Origin: Natranaerobius trueperi | Lineage (GTDB): Bacteria > Bacillota > Natranaerobiia > Natranaerobiales > Natranaerobiaceae | Reading direction: 5' to 3' | Assembly (NCBI RefSeq): GCF_002216005.1 | Contig: NZ_NIQC01000027.1 | Coordinates: 1 to 34,452, forward strand | Length of the DNA stretch: 34,452 nucleotides | Shown: positions 7,168-15,860 of the stretch, piece after piece | Layout of the letters: the number at the start of each line of letters is the position of its first letter | Position numbering within the stretch: position 1 is the first letter of the stretch | The notes under the pieces: model-generated | What the model was told of the DNA's origin: nothing | Database searches by the model: none | The model's input: only the letters and a program-made list of their open reading frames with translations | Program-made: the position numbers and the translations under genes

Positions 7168-9768
7168 CTAGTCGAGTTTTTGTGCTTTCTCATGTAACTC
7201 ATAAATTTTATCTAAAGCTTCTTTAGGCGTTAGCTCATCTGGATTAAGATCTACAAATTCATCTACTAGTTCATGCTTTTTGTTTTCTACTTCATCTAAA
7301 CTAACTTGATAGCCAGTCACTGGTACCTCATTTATTTCACGGTTTTCTAAATGATATAATATTTCCTTTGCTCTTCTAATAACTTTATTTGGGATTCCTG
7401 CTAATCTTGCTACTTGAACACCATAACTTTTATCTGTACCTCCACGTTCTATTTCTCTCAAGAAAATCATTTCATCATCATCTTCTTTTACAGATACCGA
7501 ATAGTTTATAACGCGAGAAAATTCATTTGCTAGGTCAATAAGTTCATGAAAGTGTGTAGCAAATAAGGTTTTACAAGAAATTTTATCTTCTTGGTGTAAA
7601 TACTCAACAACGGCCCTAGCAATTGAAATACCATCAAATGTACTTGTACCTCTACCTACTTCATCTAAAATTACGAAGCTTTTTGGAGTAGCGTTATTTA
7701 ATATATTTGCTACTTCATTCATCTCTACCATAAAAGTAGATTGTCCTCCAACTAGATCATCTGCTGCACCTACTCTAGTGAATATTTTATCTACAATACC
7801 GACAGTTGCATTATCAGCTGGTACAAAAGACCCCATTTGGGCCATTATTATAATTAATGCAACCTGTCGCATATATGTTGATTTACCTGCCATATTTGGA
7901 CCTGTAATCAACGCAATTTGTTCTATACCATTATCTAGGTAAGTATTATTAGGTATAAAAGGTTCTTCAGAACTAACCTTTTCTACAACAGGGTGTCTTC
8001 CCCTTTTTATATCTAGTGTTCTAGAATTATCAACAGTTGGTCGAACATAATTTTGTTCAACAGCTACTATTGCTAATGATAAATAATTGTCAATTTCAGC
8101 TACAAACTTGGCACAATCTTGTATATCTTTTATCCTAGTTATTACTGCGCTTCTAATTTTTTGAAATAACTGATATTCACGTTCTTGTATTTTCTCTTCA
8201 GCTTTCAAAACTTTATCTTCATATTCTTTTAGATCAGGAGTAACAAAACGTTCTGCATTAACTAAAGTCTGTTTTCTAATATAATCATCAGGAACTAACT
8301 CCAAATTTTTCTTTGTAATTTCAATATAGTATCCAAAAACCTTGTTATATCTCACCTTAAGTGATTTGATACCCGTTCTTTCTCTTTCCTTAGTTTCTAA
8401 ATTTGATATCCATTCTATACCACCACGAGAAAGATCTCTAAGTTCATCTAACTGTTTATCAAAACCATCATTAATAATACCACCGTCTTTTACAGAAGTA
8501 GGAGGATCAGGTACAATAGCTTGTTTGATGTAGTCTGCTAGATCATTTGTGTTTGGTAAATTCTCTAGCAATTCATCAAAAGTTAGATTCTTTTGTAATG
8601 TTTCAACTAAGTCAGGTAAAACTTCAAGTGATCGAGATAATCCTACTAAATCTTTTGGTGTCGCGCGATCATAAATTACCCTGCTTAAAACACGTTCAAG
8701 ATCATAGATTCTTTCTAATGCTTGTCCGGTTTCTTCTCGCAAGATATAATCATCAACAAAAGCTTCTACAAAGTTTAATCGTCGATTTATAGCAGTGATA
8801 TCTATCAAAGGTTGTTGTATCCAATTTCTTAATTTCCTACCACCCATTGCCGTTTTTGTTTTATCTAGTACCCACAGTAAAGAGCCTCGTTTTCGTTTTT
8901 GTCTAATAGTTTCACATAACTCTAAGTTATTTCGTGTATTTGAGTCCATAATTAAATAAGAATCTGTTGAGTATGGGCGCACTATTTTGATATGTTCTAA
9001 ACTTGTTTTTTGTGTATCTAATAGGTATTGTAGCAATACCCCACCAGCAGTGACTGCACCATTTAAATCGCCTAATCCAAAGCCTTCTAGTGATTCAACT
9101 TTAAAATGATCTTTCATTATTTCAATAACTTTACGATAAGTGGGTTGTGAAACTGTTGTGATTAGAACTCCCTGTTCTTCGAATTTTTTTAAGATACTAT
9201 AACAATCTCTATTATTATCATCAACAATAACTTCTTTAGGGGCTAACCGTGATATTTCATCTGATACTTTATCTGTGTTTTGCTTTTCTATCTCTGTAAC
9301 TTGAAAGTCTCCAGTTGAAACATCAACTATTGCAATACCAAATTTATTATCAGTTTGAGCCATTGATACAAGATAGTTATTTTCTTTTTCCTTTAGAAAG
9401 TTAGTGTCTAAAACTGTACCGGGTGTGATCATTTGTACAACTTCTCGCTTCACTAACCCTTTGGCTTTTTGAGGATCTTCGACTTGTTCACATATAGCCA
9501 CTTTATAACCTTTATCTAATAGTCTACCAACATAAGCTTCACATGAGTGATGTGGTACACCTGCAAGAGGTACTGGATCTGGATCATTTTTATCAACACT
9601 TCTTTTAGTTAAAACAATCTCGAGTTCTTTTGCTGCTATTTCAGCGTCTTCAAAAAACATTTCATAAAAATCACCAACTCGAAAAAATAAGATGGCATCT
9701 GGATTTTCTTTTTTGATATCTAAGAATTGTTGTATCATAGGAGTAACTTTGCGAGCTTTTTTTGCCAT
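7168..9768 (-). CDS. mutS: DNA mismatch repair protein MutS
   Basis: An 866-residue MutS1 of full length. The N-terminal mismatch-recognition domain contains the Phe-x-Glu motif in GDFYEMF. The connector, lever and clamp domains follow. The C-terminal ABC-type ATPase has Walker A GPNMAGKST (about residue 620), the Q-loop region, the signature and Walker B area DEVGRGTSTFDG, and the switch FATHFHEL. A helix-turn-helix dimerisation tail ends the protein. MutS binds mismatches and small loops as a dimer and recruits MutL, which lies directly downstream. The gap to miaB is 22 nt. ATG start with GGAGGG 5 nt upstream. Confidence 0.97.
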   Translation of the reverse strand: MAKKARKVTPMIQQFLDIKKENPDAILFFRVGDFYEMFFEDAEIAAKELEIVLTKRSVDKNDPDPVPLAGVPHHSCEAYVGRLLDKGYKVAICEQVEDPQKAKGLVKREVVQMITPGTVLDTNFLKEKENNYLVSMAQTDNKFGIAIVDVSTGDFQVTEIEKQNTDKVSDEISRLAPKEVIVDDNNRDCYSILKKFEEQGVLITTVSQPTYRKVIEIMKDHFKVESLEGFGLGDLNGAVTAGGVLLQYLLDTQKTSLEHIKIVRPYSTDSYLIMDSNTRNNLELCETIRQKRKRGSLLWVLDKTKTAMGGRKLRNWIQQPLIDITAINRRLNFVEAFVDDYILREETGQALERIYDLERVLSRVIYDRATPKDLVGLSRSLEVLPDLVETLQKNLTFDELLENLPNTNDLADYIKQAIVPDPPTSVKDGGIINDGFDKQLDELRDLSRGGIEWISNLETKERERTGIKSLKVRYNKVFGYYIEITKKNLELVPDDYIRKQTLVNAERFVTPDLKEYEDKVLKAEEKIQEREYQLFQKIRSAVITRIKDIQDCAKFVAEIDNYLSLAIVAVEQNYVRPTVDNSRTLDIKRGRHPVVEKVSSEEPFIPNNTYLDNGIEQIALITGPNMAGKSTYMRQVALIIIMAQMGSFVPADNATVGIVDKIFTRVGAADDLVGGQSTFMVEMNEVANILNNATPKSFVILDEVGRGTSTFDGISIARAVVEYLHQEDKISCKTLFATHFHELIDLANEFSRVINYSVSVKEDDDEMIFLREIERGGTDKSYGVQVARLAGIPNKVIRRAKEILYHLENREINEVPVTGYQVSLDEVENKKHELVDEFVDLNPDELTPKEALDKIYELHEKAQKLD

Positions 9769-9790
9769 GCAATCCCTCCAACTAATTACA

Positions 9791-11137
9791 TTAAAAATTT
9801 GTTAGTTCTCCATATATAGTCCAACTATGAGCATGATTTATCTTTACGTCAACAAACTCACCTACTAAACTTTTATTTCCAGGAAAATGAACTAATTTAT
9901 CAGTTCTTGTTCGCCCAGTAAGTATGTTGGCATCGTTTTTACTAACATCTTCTACAAGAACAGTTTGTACAGTACCTTCGAGTTTTTGATTAATATTAGC
10001 AGAAATTGATTTCTGTAGATCTATTAGTTCCTGAATACGTTGTTTTTTTATTTTTTCTGGTACTTGCTCTTCCATTTCTGCTGCAGGGGTACCACTTCTT
10101 TTAGAATAAACAAAGGTAAATGCACTATCAAACTGTGCTTTTTTGACTAGATCAATTGTCTCTTGAAACTCCTCATCAGTTTCTCCAGGAAATCCTACAA
10201 TGAGATCAGTTGTAATACTTGCATTAGGAAGTTCTTCGCGAATTTTATCCACTAAATAAAGATAACGCTCTCTAGTATATCCGCGCCCCATCATTTTAAG
10301 GACTCTATTACTACCTGCTTGTACTGGTAGATGTATATGCTCACATACTTTCTCTGAATCTCTTATTTTATATATTAATTCTTCAGTAAAATCTCTTGGA
10401 TGACTTGTCATAAACCGAATTCTTTCTATTCCATTTATATCCTCTAACTCTTCTAATAATTGTTCGAAACCGTTCTCGTTACCAAGATCTTTTCCATAAC
10501 TATTTACATTTTGGCCTAGCAAAGTGATTTCACGATATCCTTTTTTTGATAACTGTACGACCTCTTTCTTTATATGCTCTATTTTACGACTTCGTTGTTG
10601 TCCTCTAACATATGGTACAATACAATATTTACAGTAGTTATCACATCCATAACTTATGACTACCCAAGCTTTAATAGAGTTTTCTCTATTATGAGGTAAC
10701 TCTTCAAATACAGTACTATCATCTTGGGTAATTTCTTTTATTCTTTTACCTTTGGTAATAACATCCTCTAATAAGGAAGGGAACCTATTTATATTGTTTG
10801 TGCCAAAAAGTATATCAACATGTTTAAAATCCCGATGGATTTTGTTAGCTACATGTTCTTGTTGAACCATACAACCACCAACAGCTATTACCATATCAGG
10901 ATTTTTCTCTTTTAATTTTTTGAGTTCACCAATTTTCCCTAATACCTTTTGTTCTGCTTTTTCACGTACTGCACATGTATTGATTAAAAGAAGATCTGCT
11001 TCATTTTCTGATTCTGCCTTTTCAAAACCCATCTGATTTAACATTCCAGCCAAAACTTCTGAATCATGTTCATTCATCTGACATCCGAAGGTAAGACTAT
11101 AGAAAGTTTTCCCATTTCCTAGCTGATAAAGTGTCAT
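9791..11137 (-). CDS. miaB: tRNA-2-methylthio-N6-dimethylallyladenosine synthase MiaB
   Basis: A radical-SAM methylthiotransferase that adds the 2-methylthio group to i6A37 of tRNA. The N-terminal UPF0004 domain supplies three cluster cysteines (FGCQMNEHDSE, NTCAVREKA, GGCMVQQE). The radical-SAM motif is CDNYCKYC, and a C-terminal TRAM domain ends in HAHSWTIYGEL. The start is set at ATG 11137, giving 448 residues, because GGAGGTGA lies 5 nt upstream. The reading frame stays open 23 codons further, but that stretch (MMMFFHSFF...) has no ribosome site and is unlike the family. It heads the operon with mutS, mutL, miaA and hfq. Confidence 0.96.
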   Translation of the reverse strand: MTLYQLGNGKTFYSLTFGCQMNEHDSEVLAGMLNQMGFEKAESENEADLLLINTCAVREKAEQKVLGKIGELKKLKEKNPDMVIAVGGCMVQQEHVANKIHRDFKHVDILFGTNNINRFPSLLEDVITKGKRIKEITQDDSTVFEELPHNRENSIKAWVVISYGCDNYCKYCIVPYVRGQQRSRKIEHIKKEVVQLSKKGYREITLLGQNVNSYGKDLGNENGFEQLLEELEDINGIERIRFMTSHPRDFTEELIYKIRDSEKVCEHIHLPVQAGSNRVLKMMGRGYTRERYLYLVDKIREELPNASITTDLIVGFPGETDEEFQETIDLVKKAQFDSAFTFVYSKRSGTPAAEMEEQVPEKIKKQRIQELIDLQKSISANINQKLEGTVQTVLVEDVSKNDANILTGRTRTDKLVHFPGNKSLVGEFVDVKINHAHSWTIYGELTNF

Positions 11138-11249
11138 AATGTCACCTCCAGTAATATTATAGCATTTTCTTATTATATCAAAAAAGGAATGAAAAAACAT
11201 CATCACAGTAACACTAATAATGTAAATTTATTTTGGGGGTGATTTCATC
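11138..11249. promoter_or_regulatory. Divergent intergenic region between miaB and the zinc-ribbon gene
   Basis: This 112-bp spacer must hold promoters for both directions. On the minus strand there is a TATAAT hexamer at 11172-11177, in a suitable place for miaB, but its -35 region is only T-rich. A second TATAAT near 11157 is too close to the start codon. No convincing plus-strand promoter was found. Confidence 0.4.
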
Positions 11250-11501
11250 ATTGATAGAATCTGTCCTATTTGTAATGGTCTAATTACGTTAGAAGAATAT
11301 TGTCCTAATTGTAGAGAAATTATGGAAGAAAACACAAATATAGATGATAATCTAGATCCATATGGACCATATGAGACTGCAACAGAACTATATCCAGAAG
11401 AAGAAAGGGATAGTGAGACTAATAATGACTGTATTCATCAAGTTATATGTCCTAACTGCGAAATTACCTGGTACATCTCCTTAAATAAAATGAATTTTTA
11501 G
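11250..11501 (+). CDS. Small zinc-ribbon protein with apparent ATT start
   Basis: An 83-residue reading frame with no ATG, GTG or TTG before its first cysteine motif, so standard gene callers would miss it. The N-terminus carries two knuckles, CPIC (5-8) and CPNC (18-21), spaced as in a small zinc ribbon. A third CPNC follows at 67-70 with Cys-61 nearby. The middle is acidic and rich in Asp, Glu and Asn. The ribosome site GGGGGTGAT (11235-11243) ends 6 nt before ATT at 11250 and 3 nt before an alternative ATC at 11247. An in-frame TAA lies shortly upstream, so no longer version exists. The only in-frame ATG in the first half would discard both N-terminal knuckles. I do not recognise the family. 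Zinc binding is inferred; the function is unknown. It is one of two intact-looking plus-strand genes or gene remnants in the window and diverges from miaB. Confidence 0.7.
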   Translation: MDRICPICNGLITLEEYCPNCREIMEENTNIDDNLDPYGPYETATELYPEEERDSETNNDCIHQVICPNCEITWYISLNKMNF

Positions 11502-11580
11502 ACTCGACTAATAAGTCTATTATCAATATTGATTCTTACAAGAAAATTCAAGCGTAATGTTAATCATGGTCAATACTAAA
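11502..11580. other. Short spacer between convergent genes
   Basis: It holds a weak hairpin around the zinc-ribbon stop codon (TAGACT at 11499-11504 with AGTCTA at 11514-11519) and otherwise nothing recognisable before the strong terminator at 11581. Confidence 0.3.
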
Positions 11581-11616
11581 AAAATTAATGCGGCAGAACA
11601 CTGCCGCATTAATTTT
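11581..11616. terminator. Strong bidirectional terminator between pduL and the zinc-ribbon gene
   Basis: A perfect 16-bp inverted repeat (AAAATTAATGCGGCAG and its complement) around an AACA tetraloop, with an A-run on the left and T-run on the right. It lies 33 bp after the pduL stop and 80 bp after the zinc-ribbon stop, so it can serve both convergent transcripts. Confidence 0.9.
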
Positions 11617-11648
11617 AGTAAAATTATTCCCTTCGTAAGTAGATATTA

Positions 11649-12221
11649 TTAATCTTTGATAATTGTTACCTGATCACCATTTTTGACACCTGCAGCATTT
11701 GCTTCATCTGTGTCAATGTGAAATTCAGCTGCATAACTATCTTTAACCCTAACTAATACCTCTTTAAATAAAACTCCGCGTTCTCCTTCTATATCTACCT
11801 TTACTAGGTCTTTATCTTGTAAGTCCATTTTTTCTGCGTCACTTGTGTGTAAATGAATATGCCTTTTTGCTAAAATTACACCTTTTTCTAATTCCACTTC
11901 ACCTTTAGGTCCTATGAGTGTTAGACCTTCAGAACCTTCAATATCTCCAGAGTCCCTTACTGGAGGATTAATTCCTAGTACAAAACTATCAGTTCGAGAT
12001 AATTCTACTTGAGTTTTACTTCTTATAGGACCTAATACTCGTACTCGATCTATTGTCCCTTTAGGCCCCTTTAATGTAACAGTTTCTTCAGCAGCATACT
12101 GTCCTGGTTGACCTAAATCCTTTACTGGAGTTAGTTCATACCCTTCACCGAATAAGTTTTCAAGATCCTCTTGACTTACGTGAAGATGTCGATTCGAAAC
12201 ACCTGCAGTCACTTTATGCAT
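11649..12221 (-). CDS. pduL: Phosphate propanoyltransferase PduL
   Basis: Interconverts propionyl-CoA (or acetyl-CoA) plus phosphate with the acyl-phosphate plus CoA. The 190-residue protein has the duplicated PduL beta-barrel pattern. Each half carries a zinc-binding His motif, SNRHLHVS (residues 9-16) and KRHIHLH, and GPIRSKTQVELSRTD lies between them. There is no N-terminal extension of the kind that targets PduL into microcompartments, so it should be a free cytosolic enzyme. It lies at the end of the propionyl-CoA-forming island and would yield propionyl-phosphate for ATP formation by a kinase not present here. SD AAGGAGAG precedes the ATG. It has its own promoter at 12294-12322. Confidence 0.93.
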   Translation of the reverse strand: MHKVTAGVSNRHLHVSQEDLENLFGEGYELTPVKDLGQPGQYAAEETVTLKGPKGTIDRVRVLGPIRSKTQVELSRTDSFVLGINPPVRDSGDIEGSEGLTLIGPKGEVELEKGVILAKRHIHLHTSDAEKMDLQDKDLVKVDIEGERGVLFKEVLVRVKDSYAAEFHIDTDEANAAGVKNGDQVTIIKD

Positions 12222-12293
12222 TATGTAAACTCTCCTTTATTATAATTTTTTATAAAATCAACTTTATAATTTATTATAAGTTCTAACAGTTTC

Positions 12294-12322
12294 ATTCTAA
12301 AATAATCGCTGTAAAACGTCAA
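12294..12322 (-). promoter_or_regulatory. Sigma-A promoter of pduL
   Basis: On the minus strand TTGACG (12322-12317) is separated by exactly 17 bp from TAGAAT (12299-12294). It sits just after the vanW stop and would give a leader of about 65 nt before pduL. Confidence 0.7.
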
Positions 12323-12332
12323 TCCATATATA

Positions 12333-13820
12333 TTACTCTTCTTTTAATAGATATACTTTTTTTTCAGATGGATAAACATCTGTTGATAAATGTTGTTTAT
12401 CTATTTCTTGTTGCTCTTTTTTCTTAACTAACCAAACATCAATTTTATGACCTGTTCTTCCACTATTAAGTTTTTCTATAATGAGGCCATCAATATCAAG
12501 TTGTTCAAGATTTTTTTGTTCTTTTTTGATGTCTTCTTTATCTAAGTACTCAGATATAATCGTATCCTTCTCACTTTTAGATATCTTTTCTTTGATACCA
12601 TCTTTTGACTGATACTTATATTTTTTTTCTGGTTGTAACTCTGTATAATCTGTTTTTTGTACAGTATAGTTATAATCTTGTTCACTACCAAAAACATCAA
12701 TTTGGATCTCATTTTCATCTACAAACGCCGAAAACAGTATTGGATTTTCTAAGGTGTTTTCTACTACTAAATCTAGATAATCATATGCAACTGTAGCATC
12801 CCGCCCTAAACCAACATAACCAACAGGTCTACCATGTGGATAGCGTTCAACAGGTTCAATCCCAGTTTTTAATACTGAATTATATACTGTAGAAGAAACT
12901 TGACATACTCCCCCGCCCACACCATCAACAAACTCGCCATCAACTATTATCGACGAAGTTTTATATCCATTTTCTTTATTTATAGGTCCAACAGTTTCAT
13001 TAAAAGAAAATTGTTCTTTTGGTTTAATCAAGGTTTCATTGATATAATCTGCTGCTAATGATATATTCGCGACCCTGTTTTCATCTTCATTTGCAGAAAA
13101 GCTAGTGGCAAAGGAGCCGATCACACTATCTAAATTCATGGCTTTTAGGTCATCCGATGTTTTATCGACAGGAACTTTTCTTGTTGTTAATTCAAAGTCT
13201 AATTGCTCTGTTTCTAATTTACCTTCTGAGACTAATTCCAACTTATCTAATATATTATCTTTACTTTGTTTTTTATCAAGCTCATACCCTTCTTCATGGG
13301 GGATAATTCTCACTTTTTGTTCTAAATTATCTACTTTAAATTGTGCATCTTTAGGGTTTTTACTTATATCATCACTTACTTTTTTAAGTATCTTATCCAA
13401 AGTTGTCTCATCTTTTTTAAACTGTAACTTAATTTCAGATTCATCTTCATACAAACCAAGTATATGTTTTATCCCTTTTCCAAAACTCATTTCTTCACTT
13501 ATCAGTTCTTTATGAGTCTTGTCTTTAGACCAATGAATACCTAACTCTTCGAAGCTTGTTTCTAAACGATAATCATCATATATTAGTGAAATATCTTTAT
13601 TTTTGATTTCTGTTATTTTTTCTTCTATTAATTTGTTCCCTTCTTCATAATTTAATCCCTGAACCTGCTTTCCTGCTAAAAATGTACTCGGATTATATTT
13701 ATTACTATATGTCATTCGATAACCAAAATCTAATGAAATTACTAAAATTATGCATAAAAAAACCACCAAACAAATACCACAATATATTTTTTGTTTTTTA
13801 GTCAAATTACTAAACTTCAT
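12333..13820 (-). CDS. VanW-family membrane-anchored protein
   Basis: A 495-residue protein with a basic N-terminus and one membrane segment (about residues 13-31), so most of it should lie outside the membrane. Residues 50-230 look like the peptidoglycan-binding-4-type domain common before VanW domains. The VanW domain spans roughly 240-375, with KPKEQFSFNETVGP and GGGVCQVSSTVYN. A charged C-terminal region (about 390-495) is Lys/Glu-rich. VanW proteins are linked to cell-wall biology, but their reaction is unknown. It sits between the Na+ pump genes and pduL with no obvious metabolic link. The ATG has GGGTGAT as ribosome site, and that sequence lies inside a 14-bp inverted repeat. Confidence 0.88.
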   Translation of the reverse strand: MKFSNLTKKQKIYCGICLVVFLCIILVISLDFGYRMTYSNKYNPSTFLAGKQVQGLNYEEGNKLIEEKITEIKNKDISLIYDDYRLETSFEELGIHWSKDKTHKELISEEMSFGKGIKHILGLYEDESEIKLQFKKDETTLDKILKKVSDDISKNPKDAQFKVDNLEQKVRIIPHEEGYELDKKQSKDNILDKLELVSEGKLETEQLDFELTTRKVPVDKTSDDLKAMNLDSVIGSFATSFSANEDENRVANISLAADYINETLIKPKEQFSFNETVGPINKENGYKTSSIIVDGEFVDGVGGGVCQVSSTVYNSVLKTGIEPVERYPHGRPVGYVGLGRDATVAYDYLDLVVENTLENPILFSAFVDENEIQIDVFGSEQDYNYTVQKTDYTELQPEKKYKYQSKDGIKEKISKSEKDTIISEYLDKEDIKKEQKNLEQLDIDGLIIEKLNSGRTGHKIDVWLVKKKEQQEIDKQHLSTDVYPSEKKVYLLKEE

Positions 13821-13822
13821 AA

Positions 13823-13882
13823 ATTATCACCCGGCTTATTAATATAAATTCCCTCTACTTTAATATATAGCCGGGTGATAAT
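13823..13882 (-). promoter_or_regulatory. Inverted repeat masking the vanW ribosome binding site
   Basis: ATTATCACCCGGCT (13823-13836) is perfectly complementary to AGCCGGGTGATAAT (13869-13882), with a 32-nt loop. In the minus-strand RNA the 3' arm contains GGGTGAT, the vanW Shine-Dalgarno, 7 nt before the ATG. No T-run follows, so it does not look like a normal terminator. It begins about 18 nt after the mmdB stop. Confidence 0.65.
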
Positions 13883-13900
13883 CTTTATGCATAAATAAAG

Positions 13901-15013
13901 CTAAAGCATTGCAAGTAAAATCCCAGCGGCAATTGCCGAACCAATAACACCTGCTACATTTGGACCCATAGCATGCATAATTAAAAAGTTGTTTGGATTT
14001 GCCTCACTACCTACTGATTGAGTAACTCGAGCTGCCATTGGTACTGCTGATACCCCTGCTGCTCCGATAAGAGGATTTATCTTTCCTCCTGTTAATCTAC
14101 TCATTAATTTCCCTAAAAGTACTCCTACTGTAGTTCCTATTGCAAATGCAAAAAGACCTAGTACTATTATTTTTATCGTTTCCATTCGTAAAAAGCTATC
14201 AGCATGAGCCGTAGCCCCAACTGTTAAACCCAAGAAAATAACTACTATGTTATTTAACTCATTCTGTGCAGCATTACTTAATCTATCAGTAACTCCACTT
14301 TCTTTTAGTAAATTTCCAAACATCAACATTCCTAACAATGGAATAGCTGAAGGTATTAAGAAAATAGTTAATATAGCTACTACTATTGGAAAGAGGATCT
14401 TTTCCTTTTTACTTACAGGCCTAAGCTGTTCCATAACAATTTTTCGCTCATCTTCTGTTGTTAACAGCTTCATAATAGGAGGTTGGATGATTGGTACTAA
14501 AGCCATGTAGGCATAGGCTGCAATGGCTACAGAACCTAATAACTCAGGTGCTAATTGACTTGCTGTGAAAATAGCCGTTGGACCATCAGCACCCCCTATA
14601 ATTCCTATAGAACCAGCTTCTGCTGGAGTAAAACCTACAAATAGAGATATTAAAAAGGCTAAAAATATACCAAACTGGGCTGCGGCACCTAATAGAAACG
14701 TCTTGGGGTTTGCTATTAGAGGACCAAAGTCTGTCATAGCTCCCACACCTAGAAAGATTAGTGGTGGATAAACACCCCATTCTACAGGTTTATATAAGTA
14801 GTATAATAATCCTCCTTCTTCCATGATTCCACCTAGTGGTATATTAACAAGTAACATACCGAAACTAATTGGCACAAGAAGTAAAGGTTCATATTTCTTT
14901 GCAATTGCTAAATAAAGTAAAAAACAAGCTATAATTATCATTATCAGCTTAGGGAAACTAAGATGGTAGAAAGCAGTGGTTTCTAAGAATTCAGAGATTT
15001 GTTCTAAAACCAT
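13901..15013 (-). CDS. mmdB: Na+-translocating decarboxylase beta subunit (methylmalonyl-CoA decarboxylase)
   Basis: The membrane subunit that removes CO2 from carboxybiotin and exports Na+. The 370-residue protein is strongly hydrophobic with about nine membrane segments. [10 protein letters not shown] contains Asp-143, equivalent to the essential Na+-site aspartate of OadB/Gcd[18 protein letters not shown] and the conserved C-terminal [17 protein letters not shown] and [14 protein letters not shown] are typical of the family. Substrate choice belongs to the alpha subunit, and the methylmalonyl-CoA mutase and epimerase in the same cluster point to methylmalonyl-CoA. SD AGGAGGGAGAGG precedes the ATG; the gap to mmdC is 16 nt. 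Confidence 0.93.
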   Translation of the reverse strand: MVLEQISEFLETTAFYHLSFPKLIMIIIACFLLYLAIAKKYEPLLLVPISFGMLLVNIPLGGIMEEGGLLYYLYKPVEWGVYPPLIFLGVGAMTDFGPLIANPKTFLLGAAAQFGIFLAFLISLFVGFTPAEAGSIGIIGGADGPTAIFTASQLAPELLGSVAIAAYAYMALVPIIQPPIMKLLTTEDERKIVMEQLRPVSKKEKILFPIVVAILTIFLIPSAIPLLGMLMFGNLLKESGVTDRLSNAAQNELNNIVVIFLGLTVGATAHADSFLRMETIKIIVLGLFAFAIGTTVGVLLGKLMSRLTGGKINPLIGAAGVSAVPMAARVTQSVGSEANPNNFLIMHAMGPNVAGVIGSAIAAGILLAML

Positions 15014-15029
15014 ATCTAACCTCTCCCTC

Positions 15030-15422
15030 CTATTCTAAGACGATTAATATATCGCCTGAGTTCACTGTTGCTCCTTTTTCAACTTTCACTTCTTTTACTG
15101 TACCAGAACTTTCAGCTGATATTTCATTTTCCATTTTCATAGCTTCGAGTATCATAACTACCTGCCCATTATCTATTTGATCTCCTGGTGAAACTTTAAC
15201 ATCTAAAACGTTTCCAGCGATAGGTGCGGTAATTGTATTACCGCCAGCAACAGATTTATCTTCTTTTTTAGATTCTTTAGGTTTAGAGGGTTGAGGTGCT
15301 GGTTGCTTTTTTGGTTCAGTTTTCTTTACTGGTTCTGAAGGTGTATTTGCCTCTTCAGAAACCTCTTCTACTTCTACCTCATAAGTTTCACCTTGAACTG
15401 TCACACGAAATTTTTTCACCAA
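15030..15422 (-). CDS. mmdC: Biotin carboxyl carrier subunit of the decarboxylase
   Basis: A 130-residue biotin carrier. The N-terminal about 22 residues form a small beta segment, then a Pro/Lys/Glu-rich flexible linker (about 25-58), then the biotinyl domain with AMKMEN, where Lys-96 carries biotin. The mobile arm shuttles the carboxyl group from the carboxyltransferase (mmdA) to the membrane subunit (mmdB). The start is TTG at 15422 with AAGGAG 7 nt upstream; the next codon is GTG, a less well spaced alternative. Confidence 0.93.
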   Translation of the reverse strand: MVKKFRVTVQGETYEVEVEEVSEEANTPSEPVKKTEPKKQPAPQPSKPKESKKEDKSVAGGNTITAPIAGNVLDVKVSPGDQIDNGQVVMILEAMKMENEISAESSGTVKEVKVEKGATVNSGDILIVLE

Positions 15423-15438
15423 AATCAGCTCCTTATTG

Positions 15439-15825
15439 TTACTTCTTATTATTAGGTGTAGCTTCCATTTGAGCTTTCTTACTCATGAATTTCCATGAAG
15501 AATTTACTGGCCTATTAATAGGCCTTATACTTGTAATCCTAAAACTTGAATCTTTATCTCCTAAAGCTAATGAGATTGCAGCAGAAATTGCAGCTACAAC
15601 CTGAGGAGAAGGTTCACTTTCCTGCTCGTCAATTTCTTGTTTTTGTTCACTAGATTTAGTTTCTTGTTGTTCAATTTGAGGTTCTTGCTTTTTTGATTCT
15701 GGATTAAAGATTTTACCAAACAGAATCATAATGAGAAATAACATAAATAGAGCAATAAGTACTACAGAAAAGCCTAGGAAAGTAACCTGTAACCCCTGAT
15801 TCAAAGTTTCCATATCAATACCCAT
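15439..15825 (-). CDS. mmdD: Na+-pump decarboxylase gamma/delta subunit (OadG/MmdD-like)
   Basis: A 128-residue protein with a single membrane helix near the N-terminus (about residues 14-37). A charged Gln/Glu-rich linker follows, then a C-terminal segment (PQVVAAISAAISLALG ... INRPVNSSWKF) typical of OadG/MmdD, which anchors the complex and helps assembly. It lies between the carboxyltransferase and biotin-carrier genes, the usual order for this pump. SD AAGGATGTGA precedes the ATG. Confidence 0.87.
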   Translation of the reverse strand: MGIDMETLNQGLQVTFLGFSVVLIALFMLFLIMILFGKIFNPESKKQEPQIEQQETKSSEQKQEIDEQESEPSPQVVAAISAAISLALGDKDSSFRITSIRPINRPVNSSWKFMSKKAQMEATPNNKK

Positions 15826-15860
15826 TCATATCACATCCTTTTGATTAAGGTTAACTCATT

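Noticed and set aside
11138-11206. Longer MiaB N-terminus starting at 11206
   Set aside because: The extra 23 residues are unlike MiaB and lack a ribosome site, while the ATG at 11137 has GGAGGTGA at 5 nt.
13105-13515. 136-codon plus-strand frame opposite vanW, and similar antisense frames opposite mutS, gdhA, mmdA and the dipeptidase gene
   Set aside because: They mirror well-supported genes on the other strand, have low-complexity Ser/Leu/Phe-rich translations and lack ribosome sites or recognisable domains.
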